This document shows positions 1 through 7,202 of a stretch of DNA of 37,037 bases, one piece after another. The notes under the pieces are model-generated. The model worked only from the letters and a program-made list of their open reading frames with translations, made no database searches and had not been told where the DNA came from. Position numbers and translations under genes: made by a program. How positions within the stretch are numbered: the stretch's first letter is position 1; every line of letters starts with the position of its first letter. Origin of the DNA: Lewinellaceae bacterium (GTDB taxonomy: Bacteria > Bacteroidota > Bacteroidia > Chitinophagales > Saprospiraceae); assembly GCA_947459655.1 (NCBI GenBank), contig CANHEE010000001.1, positions 103,493-140,529 on the forward strand, given 5' to 3'.

Positions 1-757
1 CAAGGCCGGTTGAGACTTTGATTGTACGGACGTTTTTTGATTTGGGTTGCAAATCGGTTGGACCGAGTACAAGGTTGACTTCTGCTCCCCTGCGAGATAA
101 CTCGTCTGCGATAGCTATTCCCATTTTGCCTGTTGATCGGTTTCCTATAAATCGAACCGGATCCAGCGGTTCGTGTGTTGGACCTGCGGTGACCAATATT
201 TTTTTTCCTTTGAACTGATTTTCGGAGGCGAAGAAATGTTCTGCAAATGCTACTATTTCCTCCGGTTCAGCCATCCTTCCTTCTCCGTACAGTCCGCTTG
301 CGAGTTCACCATAGCCGACGGGCAGTTGCATGACACCACTTTCAAGCAGCAGCGAAATGTTTCTTTGAGTGGCTTTGTGCTTCCACATATCGAGGTCCAT
401 TGCAGGGGCGATACAGACAGGGCATCGTGCAGAGAGGTACACTGCAGTGAGAATGTTGTCGCAGATACCATGTGCCATTTTTGCAATGGTGGTAGCGGTA
501 GCCGGAGCAACAATGAACAAATCGGCCCATAAGCCTAGTTCTACATGGTTGTTCCATGCAGATTCACTCACTACGCTGCTGAAGACATTTTTTTTGGATA
601 AGGTGGAAAGGGTAAGCGGGGAAATAAATGAAGCTGCGTTTTCGGTCATCAATACCTGTACATCAGCGCCGGATTTTACCAAAAGCCTGCAAAGGGTAGC
701 GGCTTTGTATGCGGCTATACTTCCGGATATGCCAAGTATTATTTTTTTTCCCTGCAT
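1..757 (-). CDS. coaBC: Bifunctional CoaBC: phosphopantothenoylcysteine decarboxylase / phosphopantothenate-cysteine ligase (3' end missing)
   Basis: Makes 4'-phosphopantetheine from phosphopantothenate in coenzyme A synthesis: CoaB joins cysteine and CoaC decarboxylates it. I translated the open minus frame from the ATG at 757; it runs off the window start after about 252 residues, against about 400 in the family. The N-terminal flavoprotein (CoaC) half shows an FMN-binding start (GISGSIAAYKA), the catalytic His segment WNNHVELGLWADL near residue 70, and PAMDLDMW near residue 117. The last is the PxMNxxMW substrate loop with Asp for Asn, a variant I recall in other Bacteroidota. The CoaB half begins near residue 186 with VTAGPTHEPLDPVRFIGNRS, then TGKMG. 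It lies downstream of bamD and rpoZ, an order common in this phylum. An inverted repeat at 780-817 separates it from rpoZ, so it may have partly separate expression. Confidence 0.95.
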   Translation of the reverse strand, partial: MQGKKIILGISGSIAAYKAATLCRLLVKSGADVQVLMTENAASFISPLTLSTLSKKNVFSSVVSESAWNNHVELGLWADLFIVAPATATTIAKMAHGICDNILTAVYLSARCPVCIAPAMDLDMWKHKATQRNISLLLESGVMQLPVGYGELASGLYGEGRMAEPEEIVAFAEHFFASENQFKGKKILVTAGPTHEPLDPVRFIGNRSTGKMGIAIADELSRRGAEVNLVLGPTDLQPKSKNVRTIKVSTGL

Positions 758-779
758 ATTGCTTGCCTGAAAGGATAAA

Positions 780-817
780 GAACTGCTGTCGAGGCTAATG
801 CACTACGACAGCAGTTC
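780..817 (-). terminator. 12-bp perfect inverted repeat between rpoZ and coaBC
   Basis: GAACTGCTGTCG (780-791) is perfectly complementary to CGACAGCAGTTC (806-817), with a 14-base loop. In the direction of transcription (minus) the stem is followed only by TTTATCC, so it is a weak intrinsic terminator at best. It could also be an attenuator or an RNA processing/stabilising element between the two genes. The pairing is seen directly; the role is inferred. Confidence 0.55.
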
Positions 818-844
818 GGGAGGAGAAATTTAACGTCTTGAAGA

Positions 845-1183
845 CTATTCTGCGCCTGTTTCCTTGTTGTATCTGTGCTGAATTTTTCCAGTATGGAATT
901 CATCCAAAGCGATTACAACAGGGTTTGGAAGGCGCTCATAGAACTTGGAAATTTCAATTTGCTCCTTGTTTTCGTGAATTTCTTCAATGGTATCCGTGCT
1001 TGACGCGAACTCATCCAATTTGCTGTTCAACTCCAATTTGATGTCAACAGCCAACTGACGGGCACGCTTGGTCACGATAGCCAGTGTTTCATAAATGTTG
1101 TTGGTATCTTTAACCAATTCGACAACATCGCGGGCGCGTACATTAGGATCAATTCCCTGAGCTCTTGTTTTTATGTCTGTCAT
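845..1183 (-). CDS. rpoZ: RNA polymerase omega subunit (Rpb6/RpoZ family)
   Basis: Small subunit that helps assemble and stabilise RNA polymerase by clamping the beta' subunit. The 112-residue product matches the Bacteroidota form of omega. It carries the conserved core NNIYETLAIVTKRARQLA (about residues 28-45), equivalent to the NIYEAxxVxxKRAxQI helix, and a C-terminal segment with NPVVIALDEFHTGKI. This family is divergent from E. coli omega and is often annotated only as hypothetical or Rpb6-like. The ATG at 1183 lies inside the end of bamD (35-base overlap), which implies co-transcription and probably translational coupling. No internal start gives a better N-terminus. The identification rests on motif and gene order. 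Confidence 0.85.
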   Translation of the reverse strand: MTDIKTRAQGIDPNVRARDVVELVKDTNNIYETLAIVTKRARQLAVDIKLELNSKLDEFASSTDTIEEIHENKEQIEISKFYERLPNPVVIALDEFHTGKIQHRYNKETGAE

Positions 1184-1988
1184 TTTCTATTTCTTTTAAT
1201 TTTGACTGTGAGTCTTTATTAATAAATGAAATTTCTTTTCGGTATTTGCTTTTTTCATAGCGTTTCAGGAATTCAGCGGATTCTTCCAGCGCCAGTCTAT
1301 AACGATCTTCCTGTTTGCTCAAAACGCTGTTGGTCGCATAATTGTGTGCTCCAAGTGCAATTTTGTAGTGAACCTGCTCTGCGTTTTCTGTTTCCGGAAA
1401 ATCCTTTAGAAGGTTGTTATATGACTGTATTGCGGCCTGATAATCCTTCAGATTGAAATACAACTGCGCCTCTTCAAATGCTTTTTTTTCCATCTTGGCA
1501 CGAAGCTCATCAATCAATTTGTTGCAATCGCTAACCCTGCTGCTGGTTGGGTATGTATTCATGAACAGCTGCAGTTCATCAATTGCCTTTAGTGTAGCAC
1601 TCTGGTCCAATCGGTAAACAGGAGACATTTTGTACTCACTGTATGCAGACATGTAGTCGGCCTCTTCTCTGAATTCGCTGTTTGGAAATGTCTGCGAAAA
1701 TTGCTTGAAATAGTACGACGAAGAAACGTACTTCTGCAAGTAGTAGTGCGTGTAGGCATATTGAAAATAAACCTTTTCCGCATCCACTGAGCCCCTCAGA
1801 TTTGTTATAATCAGGTCGTACAATCCTTGTGCTTTGAGGTAATCTTCCTTTTTGTAGTAATCCATCGCCTTTGCCAATATGGCTTTTGTGTTGCCGGAGG
1901 TGCGGATTTTTTCGTACTCCGATTTACACGAAATCAAGGTTAAAAGTGATGAAAAAACAAAGATTAGAGGAAACTTACCAATGCTCAT
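1149..1988 (-). CDS. bamD: Outer membrane assembly lipoprotein BamD
   Basis: Lipoprotein partner of BamA in folding and inserting outer membrane beta-barrels, anchored to the inner face of the outer membrane. The 279-residue product starts with a signal peptide ending in the lipobox LISC (Cys21). TPR-like helical repeats follow across about residues 35-245; examples are KAMDYYKKEDYLKAQGLYD and AQLYFNLKDYQAAIQSYNN, with the typical helix-turn-helix spacing and the phrase F(S)QTFPNSEF. Length agrees with Bacteroidota BamD. The gene heads the bamD-rpoZ-coaBC unit and overlaps rpoZ by 35 bases. A TAACTTTG -7 box (2013-2020, minus) puts the predicted transcript start about 21 bases upstream of the ATG. 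Confidence 0.88.
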   Translation of the reverse strand: MSIGKFPLIFVFSSLLTLISCKSEYEKIRTSGNTKAILAKAMDYYKKEDYLKAQGLYDLIITNLRGSVDAEKVYFQYAYTHYYLQKYVSSSYYFKQFSQTFPNSEFREEADYMSAYSEYKMSPVYRLDQSATLKAIDELQLFMNTYPTSSRVSDCNKLIDELRAKMEKKAFEEAQLYFNLKDYQAAIQSYNNLLKDFPETENAEQVHYKIALGAHNYATNSVLSKQEDRYRLALEESAEFLKRYEKSKYRKEISFINKDSQSKLKEIENDRHKNKSSGN

Positions 1989-2012
1989 AGCGCATTTTTA
2001 CAATTCAGCCTG

Positions 2013-2020
2013 CAAAGTTA
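2013..2020 (-). promoter_or_regulatory. -7 promoter box for bamD operon
   Basis: Reads TAACTTTG on the minus strand, a full match to the Bacteroidota -7 consensus TAnnTTTG, 24 bases before the bamD ATG. No clear TTG is seen 19-21 bases upstream, so the -33 part is weak. Confidence 0.5.
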
Positions 2021-2106
2021 CAACAATATTTGAGAAATGAAAGTATTTTTCTCTGATTGTCTGCATTTTAGTTGATGATGCAGTCGCCACGAAAGATAGC
2101 CGGGAG

Positions 2107-2838
2107 TTAATGTAATCTCCTTTTCAGCTCGTCCTTAGAGTAGATGTCTGCCAGTTCATACTCCAGCGCGAATTCTCTCTGAAGTCCTTTTTTGTAGTAC
2201 ACCAGTCCGATTCCTTTTGCGTATCGTTCGGTTCCGTAGACAACCTTTTCCCAGCGGCCTTCCCTATCGTCAACATATTTTTCTTCCAGTGCGAATTCTA
2301 CACATTCCATATCTTTTCCTTTGTACGTGCAGCGCTTCTTCCCTTTGTAGGTTCTCGAGCGAGTCAGGTAGGTCGTCTGGAGGGTATCAAAAGGGTTTTT
2401 GAAAAAAATCTTATAGAAATATTTAAGGGAGGTGTCACGAACTTCAAACGGAAAAACATTTGCAGAAATGATGATCGGTTTCACCGTTTTCCGGTTTCCG
2501 GTAGAATCCCGAAAATTCAATTGCAATTCGTCAAGGAGAACTCCATTGTTTACAATTTCTTCCTTTACTATTTGTCGAACCTCCATATTGGTTCCGAAAA
2601 GTGTACTTTCAAAAAAGCGACCCTTTTTTCCATTAACTCCGTTTTCCGTGCTGACATGGAGCCAGTACTCAGGCAATACATCGGGTTTGCCAACAAACCT
2701 GTATTCGTATACCTTTCCTTCTATCATTTCAGCTGAGGGGAAGTAAAACGCTGAAATATCGTCATCGTCGTGGCAGGAAACAAAGAGTATCACAATTGTT
2801 GCAAAATAGACAAGCCGGTTCAGTGTAAAGCGCTGCAT
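2107..2838 (-). CDS. Probable surface-exposed lipoprotein, unknown function
   Basis: I do not recognise the family. The 243-residue product has a basic N-terminus, a hydrophobic stretch (about residues 9-20) and lipobox FVSC, so Cys22 would be lipidated. The residues after the Cys are HDDDD, an acidic run at +3 to +6. In Bacteroidota this resembles the lipoprotein export signal (SDDDD-like in Bacteroides fragilis) that sends lipoproteins to the cell surface. The rest looks beta-rich and polar with no transmembrane segment. Its start lies one base after the aroB stop, so it is almost certainly the second gene of an aroB operon. Nothing in the sequence ties it functionally to the shikimate pathway. 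Confidence 0.8.
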   Translation of the reverse strand: MQRFTLNRLVYFATIVILFVSCHDDDDISAFYFPSAEMIEGKVYEYRFVGKPDVLPEYWLHVSTENGVNGKKGRFFESTLFGTNMEVRQIVKEEIVNNGVLLDELQLNFRDSTGNRKTVKPIIISANVFPFEVRDTSLKYFYKIFFKNPFDTLQTTYLTRSRTYKGKKRCTYKGKDMECVEFALEEKYVDDREGRWEKVVYGTERYAKGIGLVYYKKGLQREFALEYELADIYSKDELKRRLH

Positions 2839-2839
2839 A

Positions 2840-3946
2840 TCAGTTGGCGTAGTTTTTTATGTAAAATTTCAAGCTGCTTATGATCAACGCGGAATCAACT
2901 GTCCGGTTGATTTTGGGTTTTCCGGGTTTTTCCAAAAGGGTGAAATTGATCTGCCCGTTTTCATTTTTTTTATCCTGCTGCATCAGATTCAGTAAATTGA
3001 TAAACATGCCCTCACTGATTGGCAAGGGCGAAAAGACTCCCTTCAAAGCCTGAATGGATTTTTCCAAAATTTCAGAAGGCAGACCACAATCAATCACCGA
3101 GAGGTAAAGCTCGCATACCAACCCGGCAGCGATAGCTTCGCCATGAAGAATGGGTTGGCCCATTTCGAGGAAATGGCTCTCAACTGCGTGACCGATGGTG
3201 TGGCCCAGATTCAGTGATTTTCGTACATTTCGCTCAAAGGGGTCTTTGTCAAAATACACTTTTTTTATCCTCAGAGAAGCGGTGATTCGGGACAACAATT
3301 GTGCGTCGACCGCGGGAACCCAATGACACATGGTAGCCCACTCCTGCTCGCTACCGATTAGCGCGTGTTTGAACATTTCTGCGTAGGCAGAGCGCAGCTC
3401 ACGTTCCGGCAGGGTACGCAAAAAAACGGTGTCAATGAAGACTGCTTCCGGATTTTGAAAAACCCCGACACCGTTTTTGAGGGTCTCAAAATCAATACCG
3501 AGCTTGCCGCCAACCGAAGCATCAACCTGAGCAAGTAGCGTTGTCGGTACCTGCACAAAGTCAAAACCACGCTTAAATGTTGCTGCGCAGAAACCACCCA
3601 TGTCTCCGACCACGCCGCCACCAAGGTTGATACAAAGCGACTTACGGTCGGCACAAATGTTCAGCATCTCGGTCCAGATCTGCTGACAACTTTGCAGGTT
3701 TTTGTTTTGTTCTCCCGATTTGGTAACAATCAGGCTGAATGCATCTATACCTGTTTTGGTGAGAAAAATTGGCAAGCAGCACGAAGCCGTGTTTTCGTCA
3801 CAGATGATGACAATTCCGCTGTACTGTCTGCTGCCGTGCCACTTTGCCCAGGAGTCTGACAACGGACCCGCATAAACGGTGTAGCCATCCGGATGAGTGT
3901 TTCCGAAGTGGGGAGCGATTTTTATATGTTCAAAAATATCGGCCAT
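2840..3946 (-). CDS. aroB: 3-dehydroquinate synthase
   Basis: Converts DAHP to 3-dehydroquinate, the second step of the shikimate pathway to aromatic amino acids; a cytosolic NAD- and metal-dependent enzyme. Motifs, numbered from a TTG three codons upstream: NAD-binding GGGVVGDMGGF (112-122), PTTLLAQVDASVGGK (137-151) with active-site Lys, AEMFKHALI with metal ligand Glu193, LNLGHTIGHAVE with ligand His252, and HGEA with ligand His271. About 368 residues, normal for a monofunctional AroB. I chose the ATG at 3946 over the TTG at 3955 because the TTG lies within a TATCTTTG promoter box (3953-3960, minus). That box predicts a transcript starting only about 3 bases before the ATG. The gene is divergent from dnaN. 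Confidence 0.96.
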   Translation of the reverse strand: MADIFEHIKIAPHFGNTHPDGYTVYAGPLSDSWAKWHGSRQYSGIVIICDENTASCCLPIFLTKTGIDAFSLIVTKSGEQNKNLQSCQQIWTEMLNICADRKSLCINLGGGVVGDMGGFCAATFKRGFDFVQVPTTLLAQVDASVGGKLGIDFETLKNGVGVFQNPEAVFIDTVFLRTLPERELRSAYAEMFKHALIGSEQEWATMCHWVPAVDAQLLSRITASLRIKKVYFDKDPFERNVRKSLNLGHTIGHAVESHFLEMGQPILHGEAIAAGLVCELYLSVIDCGLPSEILEKSIQALKGVFSPLPISEGMFINLLNLMQQDKKNENGQINFTLLEKPGKPKINRTVDSALIISSLKFYIKNYAN

Positions 3947-3952
3947 GCGACA

Positions 3953-3960
3953 CAAAGATA
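3953..3960 (-). promoter_or_regulatory. -7 promoter box for aroB, nearly leaderless
   Basis: TATCTTTG on the minus strand, a perfect TAnnTTTG match, ends 6 bases before the aroB ATG (3946). If the box is centred at -7, the transcript starts about 3 bases before the ATG. Confidence 0.5.
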
Positions 3961-4063
3961 TATGCTGTTTTACAGACGAAAGCGGCTACCGGTGGAAATA
4001 TAGAGACATGCAAACGCAAACTGTTGATTTACGGCGGTTTTCCACAAAATGTTGGCATCTTTC

Positions 4064-4095
4064 ATTGAATATAAGAGTGGAAGGCCCTATATTTG
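4064..4095 (+). promoter_or_regulatory. Promoter for dnaN (-33 / -7)
   Basis: ATTG (4064-4067), 20 bases, then TATATTTG (4088-4095). This fits the TTTG-N19-21-TAnnTTTG consensus of the Bacteroidota primary sigma factor. The predicted start near 4099 gives a leader of about 36 bases to the ATG at 4135. Confidence 0.65.
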
Positions 4096-4134
4096 CCAAC
4101 TCAAAAGCAAAACTTTTCAAAGTTAATCCATCGT

Positions 4135-5247
4135 ATGAAATTTAGCGTTTCTTCTTCAGACCTACTCAAACAACTCCAACTGGTCAGTGGGGTAATTGCC
4201 TCCAATCCCGTTTTGCCGATACTGGAAGATTTTTTATTCGATATTCAGGACAACAAACTGACCATTGCGGCAACGGATCTGGAGACTTCTGTCCGGACAG
4301 ATATTGATGTAAACGCTGATGGGAATGGTGTTGTGGCTGTTCCTGCAAAGATACTGATGGATACCCTCAAGGCGCTCCCACAGCAGCCAATCACGGTTTC
4401 CTTCAACGAAACTTTTGGAATTGAGATTACTTCGGCATATGGAAAATACAAGCTTTCAGGCGAAAATGGTGAGGACTATCCTGCTATTCCGGAACCTGAA
4501 ACAGTTGAAACGGTGACTTTGAGCGCCTATGAATTGAACCAGGCCATCTCAAAAACCCTGTTTGCAACAAGCAATGACGACCTCAGACCTGCCATGACCG
4601 GCGTGTTTTTTCAAGTTGAGTCAGGCAGAATTATTTTTGTAGCAACTGATGCGCACAAGTTGGTGAAATACACCGTTCACAGTGTACGGGGTGATGTGAG
4701 CGCAACCTTTATTCTTCCCAAAAAGGCACTCAATTTGCTAAAAAATGCTCTTCCTTCCACGGGAGATGTGGAACTTTCTTTCAACAAATCCAATGCCTTC
4801 TTTAATTTTGGCAACACCAAACTTGTTTGCCGACTCATTGACCAGAGGTATCCTGATTACAACGCAGTCATCCCTGTTGATAACCCTAATTTATTGACTG
4901 TCAACAGAGTTGATTTCCAGAACTCCCTGAAAAGGATTTCCATTTATGCCAACAAAACCACTAATCAGGTCATACTAAACATCAACGACGGGAGTCTCAC
5001 GATTTCCGCAAAGGACCTTGATTTTTCAAATGAAGCTACTGAGCAACTGCCATGTACCTACCTTGGCAGTCCGCTAACCATCGGTTTCAATGCGAAATTT
5101 GTGATTGAGATGCTCAATGTAGTGGAATCCGATGAAGTTAAACTTGAATTGTCAACGCCAACTAGGGCGGGAATACTGCTCCCTTCAGAACAAAATGAAG
5201 GCAGCACCATAATGATGCTTGTGATGCCGGTGATGCTGAGCAACTGA
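4135..5247 (+). CDS. dnaN: DNA polymerase III beta subunit (sliding clamp)
   Basis: Ring-shaped dimer that tethers DNA polymerase III to DNA and docks many replication and repair proteins. Starting at MKFSVSSSDLLKQLQLVSGV the product is 370 residues, the usual size, with three repeated clamp domains. Recognisable segments are NPVLPILEDFLFDI, AVPAKILMDTLKALP, DEVKLELSTPTRAGILLP and the C-terminal LVMPVMLSN (the conserved MPM-type end). The frame is open further upstream to 4093, but that would add 14 residues not found in clamps and would start inside the -7 box (4088-4095). dnaN is not next to dnaA here. It has its own promoter and ends at a strong hairpin terminator (5268-5309). Confidence 0.97.
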   Translation: MKFSVSSSDLLKQLQLVSGVIASNPVLPILEDFLFDIQDNKLTIAATDLETSVRTDIDVNADGNGVVAVPAKILMDTLKALPQQPITVSFNETFGIEITSAYGKYKLSGENGEDYPAIPEPETVETVTLSAYELNQAISKTLFATSNDDLRPAMTGVFFQVESGRIIFVATDAHKLVKYTVHSVRGDVSATFILPKKALNLLKNALPSTGDVELSFNKSNAFFNFGNTKLVCRLIDQRYPDYNAVIPVDNPNLLTVNRVDFQNSLKRISIYANKTTNQVILNINDGSLTISAKDLDFSNEATEQLPCTYLGSPLTIGFNAKFVIEMLNVVESDEVKLELSTPTRAGILLPSEQNEGSTIMMLVMPVMLSN

Positions 5248-5267
5248 TAGCATAAAAAGTCATTTTA

Positions 5268-5309
5268 AAGGCAAAAAGCATTTCCATCGGTTGCTTTTTG
5301 CCTTTTTTT
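5268..5309 (+). terminator. Rho-independent terminator after dnaN
   Basis: Perfect 13-bp stem AAGGCAAAAAGCA (5268-5280) / TGCTTTTTGCCTT (5292-5304), with an 11-base loop and a continuing T run to 5309. It lies 20 bases after the dnaN stop, and the osmC-like gene begins soon after. Confidence 0.85.
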
Positions 5310-5335
5310 ATTTAAAAATATTCAATACGCTAAAC

Positions 5336-5740
5336 ATGACTTCAACAATCGTATACACCGGCGATCTTCGGACGGAAATGGTACACCTGCAGTCGGGGTC
5401 AACCGTCATTACGGATGCGCCGACCGACAACCACGGAAAAGGACAGGCATTTTCGCCTACAGACCTCATGGCAACGGCACTCGGAAGTTGTATGCTGACC
5501 ACCATGGCGATAGGAACCCTCAGTAGGGGAATAAACATAGACGGTGCAAGTGCTACAGTCAATAAAATCATGTCAGCCGACGCACCCCGCAGAATTGCGA
5601 AAATAGAGGTAGTTATCACCATGCCTGACAACGGTTATTCAGAAGAGGAAAAAAATCTGTTGGAGCGGATTGCACGAGCATGCCCCATCAGTCACAGTGT
5701 GCATCCCGACCTCATTCAGGACCTGAAGTTTATCTGGTAA
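5336..5740 (+). CDS. OsmC-family protein (YhfA-like peroxiredoxin relative)
   Basis: OsmC/Ohr-fold proteins reduce organic peroxides with two cysteines, though many YhfA-like members have unproven substrates. From the ATG at 5336 the product has 134 residues, typical of the family. It shows the first Cys in ALGSCMLTTMAIG (Cys52) on the long central helix, SPTDLMATALGSC as family signature, and the second Cys in RACPISHSV (Cys116). The frame is open back to a TTG at 5291, but that codon is inside the dnaN terminator stem, so 5336 is preferred. No clear TAnnTTTG box lies in the short gap. The gene ends 46 bases before ald, which has its own -7 box. Confidence 0.88.
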   Translation: MTSTIVYTGDLRTEMVHLQSGSTVITDAPTDNHGKGQAFSPTDLMATALGSCMLTTMAIGTLSRGINIDGASATVNKIMSADAPRRIAKIEVVITMPDNGYSEEEKNLLERIARACPISHSVHPDLIQDLKFIW

Positions 5741-5755
5741 TTTTGCGAAAAAAGT

Positions 5756-5763
5756 TATCTTTG
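5756..5763 (+). promoter_or_regulatory. -7 promoter box for alanine dehydrogenase
   Basis: TATCTTTG, a full TAnnTTTG match, sits 23 bases upstream of the ald ATG, with a predicted 20-base leader. A TTTG occurs only 10 bases upstream, too close for a standard -33. Confidence 0.5.
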
Positions 5764-5786
5764 TTTATCATACCAAAGTTCTGAAT

Positions 5787-7010
5787 ATGGGAGAGCAGCC
5801 TAAAATAAGTATATCCCCTCTTTTGCAAACCGAGTGGAATACGCAAACAGAGATGCTGGAGGTCCAGCACCGCCAGAAATCACTGTTTATTGGCATTCCC
5901 AGGGAAAGCACTTTGCAAGAGAACAGGGTAGCTCTCGTACCATCATCGGTCACTACTCTGGTTGCCCACGGTCACCGCGTCATCATTGAAGCAGGTGCAG
6001 GATTGAAATCAAATTATACAGACAGGGATTACACAGAGGCAGGGGCGGAGGTTGTTTTTGATGTCACGGAGGTTTTCAAGTGCAATATTCTGCTGAAAGT
6101 TGCCCCACCCACTTTTGAGGAAATTAACCTCATGCATCCGAATCAGATTCTTATCTCTCCGATGCAGCTGGCCACGATAGATGCCAACTATATTCTGCAA
6201 CTCAAGCAAAAAAGAGTTATTGCGTTGGCGATGGAATACATGCAGGATCAGGACGGCAGCTTTCCTATCGTCAGAATCATGAGCGAAATTGCCGGCATCA
6301 GCGCCATCCAGTCAGCTGCCGAGCTCTTGACAAAAACACAAGGTGGATCCGGGATATTGCTCGGAGGGGTTTCCGGTGTGGCACCGGCCAAGGTTGTCAT
6401 ACTTGGTGCCGGGGTAGTTGCGGAGTTTTCCACCCGCGCCGCCTTGGGACTTGGCGCTGAGGTAAGAATTTTTGACAACAACATATACAAACTGATGCGG
6501 TTGCAAAAGCAAATTGGCAGGCAGTTATACACCTCCTCAATAGATTCAAATACCCTGGAAACCGAACTCCTGACAGCAGATGTTGCGATTGGTGCCATAC
6601 ATTCTAAATCGGGAAGGGCTCCAATGATTATTCAGGAGGACATGGTTATCAAGATGAAACCGGGAGCTGTAATTGTGGATGTGAGTATCGATCAGGGTGG
6701 CTGTTTTGCCACATCTGAGGTGACCTCACACGATAAACCGACCTTTATTAAACACGATATTATTCATTATTGTGTCCCGAATATTGCTTCAAGGACGCCC
6801 AGAACCGCATCAATGGCCGTCAGCAATATTCTGACTCCACTTTTGCTGAAAACACAGTTCACTGGAAGTATTGAGGATTTGCTGTACTCCGATCACGGTT
6901 TGCGCAATGGCGTGTACACTTTTAAGGGCCATGTAACAAACGATTATATCGGTACCAGATTCGGAATAAAAACCACAAATCTGGAATTGTTGCTGACCTC
7001 CAATCTGTAA
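5787..7010 (+). CDS. ald: Alanine dehydrogenase family protein (catalytic His replaced)
   Basis: Family reaction: NAD-dependent reversible deamination of L-alanine to pyruvate and ammonia, in the cytosol. The 407-residue product is about 30 residues longer at the N-terminus than the Bacillus enzyme. Seen: ENRVAL (Arg47, pyruvate-binding Arg15 in Bacillus), LLKVAPP (Lys104, Lys75 equivalent), the Rossmann loop VILGAGVVAEF (205-214), IVDVSIDQGG (Asp302, the catalytic Asp270 equivalent), and HYCVPNIASRTPRTAS. At the position of catalytic His96 (Bacillus LHLA) this protein reads MQLA, so Gln127 replaces the His. I recall this change from other Bacteroidota homologues. Alanine as true substrate is therefore likely but not certain. 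The gene has its own -7 box and ends at hairpins 7020-7054 and 7146-7180. Confidence 0.85.
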   Translation: MGEQPKISISPLLQTEWNTQTEMLEVQHRQKSLFIGIPRESTLQENRVALVPSSVTTLVAHGHRVIIEAGAGLKSNYTDRDYTEAGAEVVFDVTEVFKCNILLKVAPPTFEEINLMHPNQILISPMQLATIDANYILQLKQKRVIALAMEYMQDQDGSFPIVRIMSEIAGISAIQSAAELLTKTQGGSGILLGGVSGVAPAKVVILGAGVVAEFSTRAALGLGAEVRIFDNNIYKLMRLQKQIGRQLYTSSIDSNTLETELLTADVAIGAIHSKSGRAPMIIQEDMVIKMKPGAVIVDVSIDQGGCFATSEVTSHDKPTFIKHDIIHYCVPNIASRTPRTASMAVSNILTPLLLKTQFTGSIEDLLYSDHGLRNGVYTFKGHVTNDYIGTRFGIKTTNLELLLTSNL

Positions 7011-7019
7011 AATAAAAAA

Positions 7020-7054
7020 AACCTGAGCTACCGGGGGGACAACAGACTCAGGTT
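7020..7054 (-). terminator. Hairpin terminator, best oriented for the E1 gene
   Basis: AACCTGAG (7020-7027) pairs with CTCAGGTT (7047-7054). Read on the minus strand the stem ends in an uninterrupted T run (the A run at 7014-7020), so it fits a back-up terminator for transcription coming from the E1 gene. On the plus strand the T run is poor. Confidence 0.55.
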
Positions 7055-7145
7055 ATTCACTTTTTCATAACTTAGATGATATTATATTGTTATCAACTTG
7101 TATGCCAATTTCTTATAATTCATATCTTTCTTAATTTTTTAATAA

Positions 7146-7180
7146 AAAACCCCGGTTCCGTCATACGGAACCGGGGTTTT
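7146..7180. terminator. Bidirectional terminator between ald and E1
   Basis: Perfect 15-bp stem AAAACCCCGGTTCCG (7146-7160) / CGGAACCGGGGTTTT (7166-7180) with loop TCATA. It has A and T runs on the two sides and lies between the convergent ends of ald (7010) and the E1 gene (7203). Confidence 0.9.
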
Positions 7181-7202
7181 GGTATATAAATGTTCTGTTT
7201 TT

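Noticed and set aside
253-513. 86-residue minus-strand frame and other frames over 18-770
   Set aside because: They lie across the clear coaBC coding frame, which is open from 757 to the window start, and their products show no motif.
3946-3955. TTG start giving aroB three extra residues
   Set aside because: The TTG is part of a perfect -7 box, so the downstream ATG is preferred.
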